32,932 bases of DNA from assembly GCA_011049095.1 (NCBI GenBank), contig DSDE01000470.1, positions 1 through 32,932 on the forward strand. The letters run 5' to 3'. This stretch comes from Fidelibacterota bacterium. GTDB lineage: Bacteria; Fidelibacterota; Fidelibacteria; Fidelibacterales; DSDE01. The notes beneath the pieces were generated by a model. It worked only from the letters and a program-made list of their open reading frames with translations, did not search any database and was not told the origin of the DNA. The position numbers and the translations under genes were made by a program. This document shows, piece by piece, positions 31,910 through 32,932 of this stretch; the stretch's first letter is position 1; each line of letters starts with the position of its first letter.

Positions 31910-32932
31910 TTATCTGCTTTTTAAACTGCCCTGCTTTTCAATATGCTCAGCACGCTGGAATTTAGTCCAATTTGGGACAGGAATCCACTGATATTTAAAA
32001 ATTTGGTGCTGAAATTTCTCGGGCAACGCGCCATCAAAAAGGCTGTGTCCCCGTATCTCTATTTGATTGTCAGACAGCTTGAGTTCGCTGGCAGGGATTT
32101 CTAAGATTTTGCCTTGGGAATCTATCAGCGGGCCAACGCCAGCCATAGAATCCAAAGGAGAAATAAATTTAAAATCTTTTTTTATTCCTCTTGCAAAATC
32201 CTGATAGTCTTTGATATTAAGCAGGAGGGTGGCATCCCGCAATGGCTGGCAGCCTGACAGTTCACATAATTCTGCCGCATCAAATCTATGCAGATAGCAA
32301 TAATGGATTTCACCGTGGCAGATTTTTTTTTGAATATTAAAAAAGGAAATATCGGGTTCTATCCAAATTGTTTTACCAAAATATATGGGCGCCAGCAGAT
32401 TCAGTGAAAGCTCACTTAATGTCAGCGCTAAGCTGGGCATTAAGGCATCGCCGGGCCGGAAAAGATAAAGAGCTTTGCCCAGTGACTGAGCTGCGTTTAA
32501 TAGATTGTATTGGCTAAAAATCACCTCGCTTCCATCATCCAGTTTGCTGATTAATGCAGGATTTGAAAGTTTGATATCAGGGGTAAATTTCGCTTTAGCC
32601 AGAGCTTCAGAGATAGGAGCGGGAATTTCATTTTTTAAATTGCAAAGAGGATTTTCCGGTGTAAGGAGAAAATCCGCTTCTGCGGCAGGCCGAGCTTTTT
32701 CTGGAGCAAAGAGCACAACGGCGCCAAAAGCAAAAAGCGAAATCAGCAGGAGCTGATCATTAAGATTTCCTTGCCAATGCCAGCTTATTTTATCTCCTTT
32801 GCGGATTTTCTGCTGAGTCAATAGCTGCGCAGCTCTTTCCACCAGACCAAAAAGCCGTGCATAATCAATGGCGTTTTTTTCATCCTTTAATGCAGTTTTA
32901 GCCCCCTGAGCATCAAAGTGTTGCCGCAAAAC
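31910..32932 (-). CDS. Degenerate AMP-ligase-like (MenE-related) protein, partial
   Basis: At least 340 residues; the frame is open at the window edge and the only visible starts are a TTG at 32929 and later codons, so the 5' end may be missing. The order of blocks resembles acyl-CoA synthetases of the MenE group: IDYARLFGLVERAAQLL, KIRKGDKISWHW, then FSQYNLLNAAQSLG, LYLFRPGDALMP and YFGKTIWIEP, and later GVGPLIDSQGKILEI with IEIRGHSLFDGAL. The phosphate loop (TSGTTGxPK) is not recognisable where expected (SKLDDGSEV), and the C-terminal lid domain is missing. It may be a binding protein or dead enzyme derived from such a ligase. It ends 22 nt before motA. Confidence 0.6.
   Translation of the reverse strand, partial: VLRQHFDAQGAKTALKDEKNAIDYARLFGLVERAAQLLTQQKIRKGDKISWHWQGNLNDQLLLISLFAFGAVVLFAPEKARPAAEADFLLTPENPLCNLKNEIPAPISEALAKAKFTPDIKLSNPALISKLDDGSEVIFSQYNLLNAAQSLGKALYLFRPGDALMPSLALTLSELSLNLLAPIYFGKTIWIEPDISFFNIQKKICHGEIHYCYLHRFDAAELCELSGCQPLRDATLLLNIKDYQDFARGIKKDFKFISPLDSMAGVGPLIDSQGKILEIPASELKLSDNQIEIRGHSLFDGALPEKFQHQIFKYQWIPVPNWTKFQRAEHIEKQGSLKSR

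Noticed and set aside
1..32932. CRISPR arrays, insertion sequences, phage genes
   Set aside because: No spaced direct repeats, transposase or phage proteins were found in any frame.

Overview
The window (about 33 kb, AT-leaning) looks like a chromosomal segment from a Gram-negative bacterium of the FCB group, most probably Calditrichota or a close relative, though the phylum cannot be fixed from this stretch. The reasons are a T9SS/FlgD-like C-terminal sorting domain on a cellulase, many secreted proteins with lipoprotein signals, outer-membrane beta-barrels, a sigma-54 response regulator, and a tRNA promoter with a TAnnTTTG box of the Bacteroidota type. No phage, insertion sequence or CRISPR array was seen. 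Genes are dense, with many 1-14 base overlaps.

Left part (1-10.6 kb): a tRNA-Ala(CGC), then a leftward operon of beta-glucan hydrolases (GH3, GH5 with CBM6 and sorting domain, GH5 lipoprotein). Divergent from it is a rightward operon encoding a membrane-anchored sugar-binding protein, a histidine kinase and an NtrC-type sigma-54 activator. A good candidate sigma-54 promoter sits upstream of the GH3 gene, so the three regulator genes probably form a sugar-sensing circuit that switches on the hydrolases. The multidomain GH5 appears to have lost a block of its barrel.

Middle (10.6-22.0 kb): two paralogous envelope cassettes point away from each other. Each has a TetR regulator, an MMPL-type RND transporter, a LolA-like lipoprotein-sorting protein and an outer-membrane beta-barrel. 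A hemerythrin-like gene lies between them. Each TetR gene has a recognisable promoter with a palindrome directly after the -10 box, and the two palindromes differ.

Right-middle (22.0-25.6 kb): a leftward six-gene operon runs ATP-grasp ligase, esterase, small zinc-ribbon protein, two 6-pyruvoyl-tetrahydropterin synthase homologues (one PTPS-II-like, one QueD-like) and GTP cyclohydrolase I.

Right part (25.8-32.9 kb): a leftward lipoprotein fusing GH9 to a CE4-like deacetylase, a divergent nagA, and a leftward operon at the edge with a degenerate AMP-ligase-like gene (cut by the window), MotA and two MotB/OmpA-like proteins, one of which lacks the ion-carrying Asp.
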